In this document: one piece after another, positions 62,131 through 64,000 of the stretch
How the letters are laid out: each line of letters starts with the position of its first letter
How positions within the stretch are numbered: the stretch's first letter is position 1
Origin: Aphanomyces cochlioides
Lineage: Eukaryota > Oomycota > Saprolegniomycetes > Saprolegniales > Verrucalvaceae
NCBI GenBank assembly: GCA_019828595.1
Contig: JAHQRK010000037.1
Location: 62,001-126,000 of the forward strand
Direction of reading: 5' to 3'
DNA: 64,000 nucleotides
Translations under genes and position numbers: made by a program
The notes under the pieces: model-generated
Databases searched by the model: none
The model's input: only the letters and a program-made list of their open reading frames with translations
What the model was told of the DNA's origin: nothing

Positions 62131-63417
62131 ATGACCATACCCAACCCGGATTCGATAAATCCGAGTTTGACCTTACCGCCATTACCCGGCCCCAAGCCGA
62201 AGACAGATTCAGATTCGAATCTTGTGCGACGAACCATGACGGATTTTAAAAATCCCCCCTCTGACAATACCAAGCGCTACCAAAATCACGAGGATCGTGA
62301 TGTACTAACCCCGAGACCCACGTGGGATAAATCGGGCTTGTCCTCTCCCTCGCTTGTGAAAACCACACCCCTCATTGAACCACCGGTTGTATTTGTATCG
62401 AAGTTATCAGAGTCATTGTGTGACTCATCTACCGAACAACCGTGTGATGTTTCACCTCCGTTACCCGAGCCGATCACGAGTGGTAATCGTCTCTTGACCT
62501 TTGAATACGAAACGGACGATGCAAGTACCCCTTTCGACTTACCCCCATTAGAACCCTTGTCCGACGAAGAATTAGACAACGAATCTGGGTCTGACGAACT
62601 TGAAACCAAACCGACGGAAACCCACCAGAAATCCTCTCTTCACTCGGAGGCCTCCTCCGTAGACCAACTTGTGACTAACCCTCTGAATGAGCCCGACCAA
62701 CCTGACTTGTCGAGTGCTCCAGATCTGACCCCTAATTCATTACGGAGCAATGAGATTCCTGCTCCCGTGTTTACTCCCGCTCAACTTGAAGCTATTGTTA
62801 CTGGCGATTTTGTTGGCATCCCGGAATCTGTCGCTGATATTGAAGACAGAATGATGCCTATTTCCTCAGCGGATATTGAAAGTCAGATCAGGAAGATTCG
62901 ATCCCGACGCAAGGATTCTGCTCACACGGACTTGGTGACAGCCATAACAAAGACACTGAAGAGACCCCTCACGAGAGACGAGAAGATTATGTTGGAAACG
63001 CCTGATGCGCTGGATGATCCTGACCGATGGTTAAAATGGTTCGAAACGACCTTGAATACTTGTGAAGAAGCTCGCCGGGCAAGCCGCGACTTTAGAAACT
63101 CCCACGAAGGCCGTCCCGCTATAGTTGCCGCTATTAAATGTTTTACTACGCGACAACTCCGACTATTTGACTCGGCCCACCCTGACTCATATACGACCCC
63201 GATTTCGTCAATTTCAATGAAGAATCCGACCATTACCCCCACGATCCGTTTGATAGAAGTACCGCCTCTATATCAGCGTACAAGTCTGCCTTGCGTACTC
63301 GGATTCATAAATCCGCGTCCGTCGGTAAGCCATGCCTTACCGTACGGTTCAAAGACAAAGCTGAATACCGTTACGACCGTCTGCAAGAACCTGTGTCGAT
63401 TCTCTTGTCAGACTTGA
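62131..63417 (+). CDS. Pro/Asp/Ser-rich middle ORF of the LTR element
   Basis: An open frame of 428 residues whose function I do not recognise. Residues 1-190 are acidic and rich in Pro, Ser and Asp; residues about 215-350 look globular and helical (TPAQLEAIVTGDFVG, IRKIRSRRKDSAHTD, DDPDRWLKWFETTLNTCEEA). From about 63183 on, the sequence reads better in the frame one base back, so the last 75 or so residues are probably not real and the natural protein continues into the protease frame by a -1 shift or through a lost base. A large extra domain between gag and protease is unusual. It could be a second capsid-like segment or a species-specific linker. Confidence 0.55.
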   Translation: MTIPNPDSINPSLTLPPLPGPKPKTDSDSNLVRRTMTDFKNPPSDNTKRYQNHEDRDVLTPRPTWDKSGLSSPSLVKTTPLIEPPVVFVSKLSESLCDSSTEQPCDVSPPLPEPITSGNRLLTFEYETDDASTPFDLPPLEPLSDEELDNESGSDELETKPTETHQKSSLHSEASSVDQLVTNPLNEPDQPDLSSAPDLTPNSLRSNEIPAPVFTPAQLEAIVTGDFVGIPESVADIEDRMMPISSADIESQIRKIRSRRKDSAHTDLVTAITKTLKRPLTRDEKIMLETPDALDDPDRWLKWFETTLNTCEEARRASRDFRNSHEGRPAIVAAIKCFTTRQLRLFDSAHPDSYTTPISSISMKNPTITPTIRLIEVPPLYQRTSLPCVLGFINPRPSVSHALPYGSKTKLNTVTTVCKNLCRFSCQT

Positions 63418-64000
63418 AGAAAACCCGCCTGAATGGAAAACTATGGCGACGTATCCGAGGGGCGACTCCGGTTCGCCGTACACTGATTTCTCAAATTCTG
63501 AAGTCTAGTCCGAGTAGCCCCGACCCAGACCTCGAACCCGTCCCGAGTAATCCGACTCCGACTGTATCGGATCCGGACCAGGCTCGAGACACCTCTGAAG
63601 CTCTAGTAGCTATGCTACTTGACGAATTACCTTCCGACCCGACTAGCCTATCTAGTCTGGGGGGTGATAGAGCACCCCCACGGCCTCACCCACCTGACGG
63701 CAAAGATTTGTTCACAAACCCCTCGAACAGTCCGGCCCGATTATTGTGCGCAATCGGACCATTGAATCAAGCTCCGACTATTGCTGTAACCATTAACGGC
63801 GTCCCGGTCAGCGCTCTTATAGACACTGGTGCGATCATCAGTGTTATCAGTGAAGAGTGCTGGGTCCGAGCCGGATCGCCGACACTTTGGAAATCTCGGA
63901 CCAACATGATTTCTGTACAGGGTCAATCCTTACAAACCCTGGGGCTGCGTACGTTTACAATCCGTCTGGCTGAACGTTCGGAACTATTCCCTTTCCACGT
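63186..64000 (+). CDS. Retropepsin-like aspartic protease (partial, open at window end)
   Basis: This frame has no stop from 63186 to the window edge and no obvious ATG start, as expected for a protein made by frameshift or as part of a polyprotein. It begins YDPDFVNFNEES, passes a basic segment (LKKTRLNGKLWRRIRG) and a Pro/Asp/Ser-rich spacer, and reaches the protease core near 63780-63850: AVTINGVPVSALIDTGAIIS, with the catalytic Asp-Thr-Gly. The later residues (LQTLGLRTFTIRLAERSE) fit the second half of the fold. RT, RNase H and integrase should follow outside the window. Confidence 0.75.

Larger units (their letters stand above)
60986..64000 (+). mobile_element. LTR-type retrotransposon, 5' coding part (runs off the window)
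   Basis: Order: gag with two CCHC knuckles (60993-61832), a low-complexity broken linker, a large Pro/Asp/Ser-rich ORF (62131-63417) and an aspartic protease frame (63186 to window end). Gag-then-protease in this order is the hallmark of LTR retrotransposons; the DTGA protease and knuckles suggest Ty3/gypsy-like, but RT and integrase lie beyond the window. LTRs are not identifiable here. The frames are disrupted between gag and the middle ORF, so the copy may be defective. Confidence 0.75.

Overview
The window is eukaryotic repeat DNA. I see no single-copy host gene, rRNA, tRNA or prokaryotic signal. Almost every base belongs to a transposable element or a tandem repeat: an L1-like non-LTR retrotransposon (LINE), a 194-bp satellite, an 84-bp minisatellite, a hAT-type MITE, two Tc1/mariner-like elements and the 5' part of an LTR retrotransposon. 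The organism cannot be named from this. The compact LINE genes and the Tc1-like transposase remnants would suit a microbial eukaryote (oomycete, fungus or alga), but that is a weak inference. The setting looks like heterochromatin, perhaps pericentromeric or subtelomeric.

Layout. 1-20587: a nested, partly amplified cluster of one young LINE family. It starts with a scrap of ORF2, then a LINE (318-4430) cut by a second LINE (4432-11730), whose ORF2 is intact (endonuclease, reverse transcriptase, C-terminal zinc knuckle). Four further 3' fragments follow, three of them sharing one rearrangement junction spaced 2,430 bp from the matching point in the full copy. The cluster ends in a textbook 5'-inverted (twin-primed) copy. 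20588-21944: AT-rich non-coding DNA with a few short duplications. 21945-22505: an 84-bp minisatellite. 22506-51317: about 148 head-to-tail copies of a 194-bp satellite, nearly identical on the left and with interspersed variants on the right.

51318-57785 is an older, heavily mutated copy of a related LINE. It abuts the satellite on its left and carries a 464-bp hAT-like MITE with an 8-bp target duplication. Right of it the satellite reappears in inverted orientation (57817-58066) and is interrupted by a LINE 3'-UTR scrap. 58212-59048 and 59503-60626 are two Tc1/mariner-like elements that share terminal inverted repeats and a helix-turn-helix N-terminus but lack a visible DDE domain. From about 60986 to the window edge is an LTR-type retrotransposon: gag with two CCHC knuckles, an unusual proline/aspartate/serine-rich middle region, and an aspartic protease in a different frame that runs off the end.

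How they work together: in the LINE, ORF1 should coat the RNA and ORF2 should nick the target and reverse-transcribe the RNA. However, all full-length-like ORF1 copies here carry a frameshift, and the young ORF2 copies have Ser in place of the usual Asn of the endonuclease GDFN motif, so whether the family is active here is uncertain. The most notable points are the near-perfect satellite array and its orientation flip, the paired DDE-less Tc1-like elements, the MITE, and the inverted complementarity between the LINE 5' and 3' untranslated ends.
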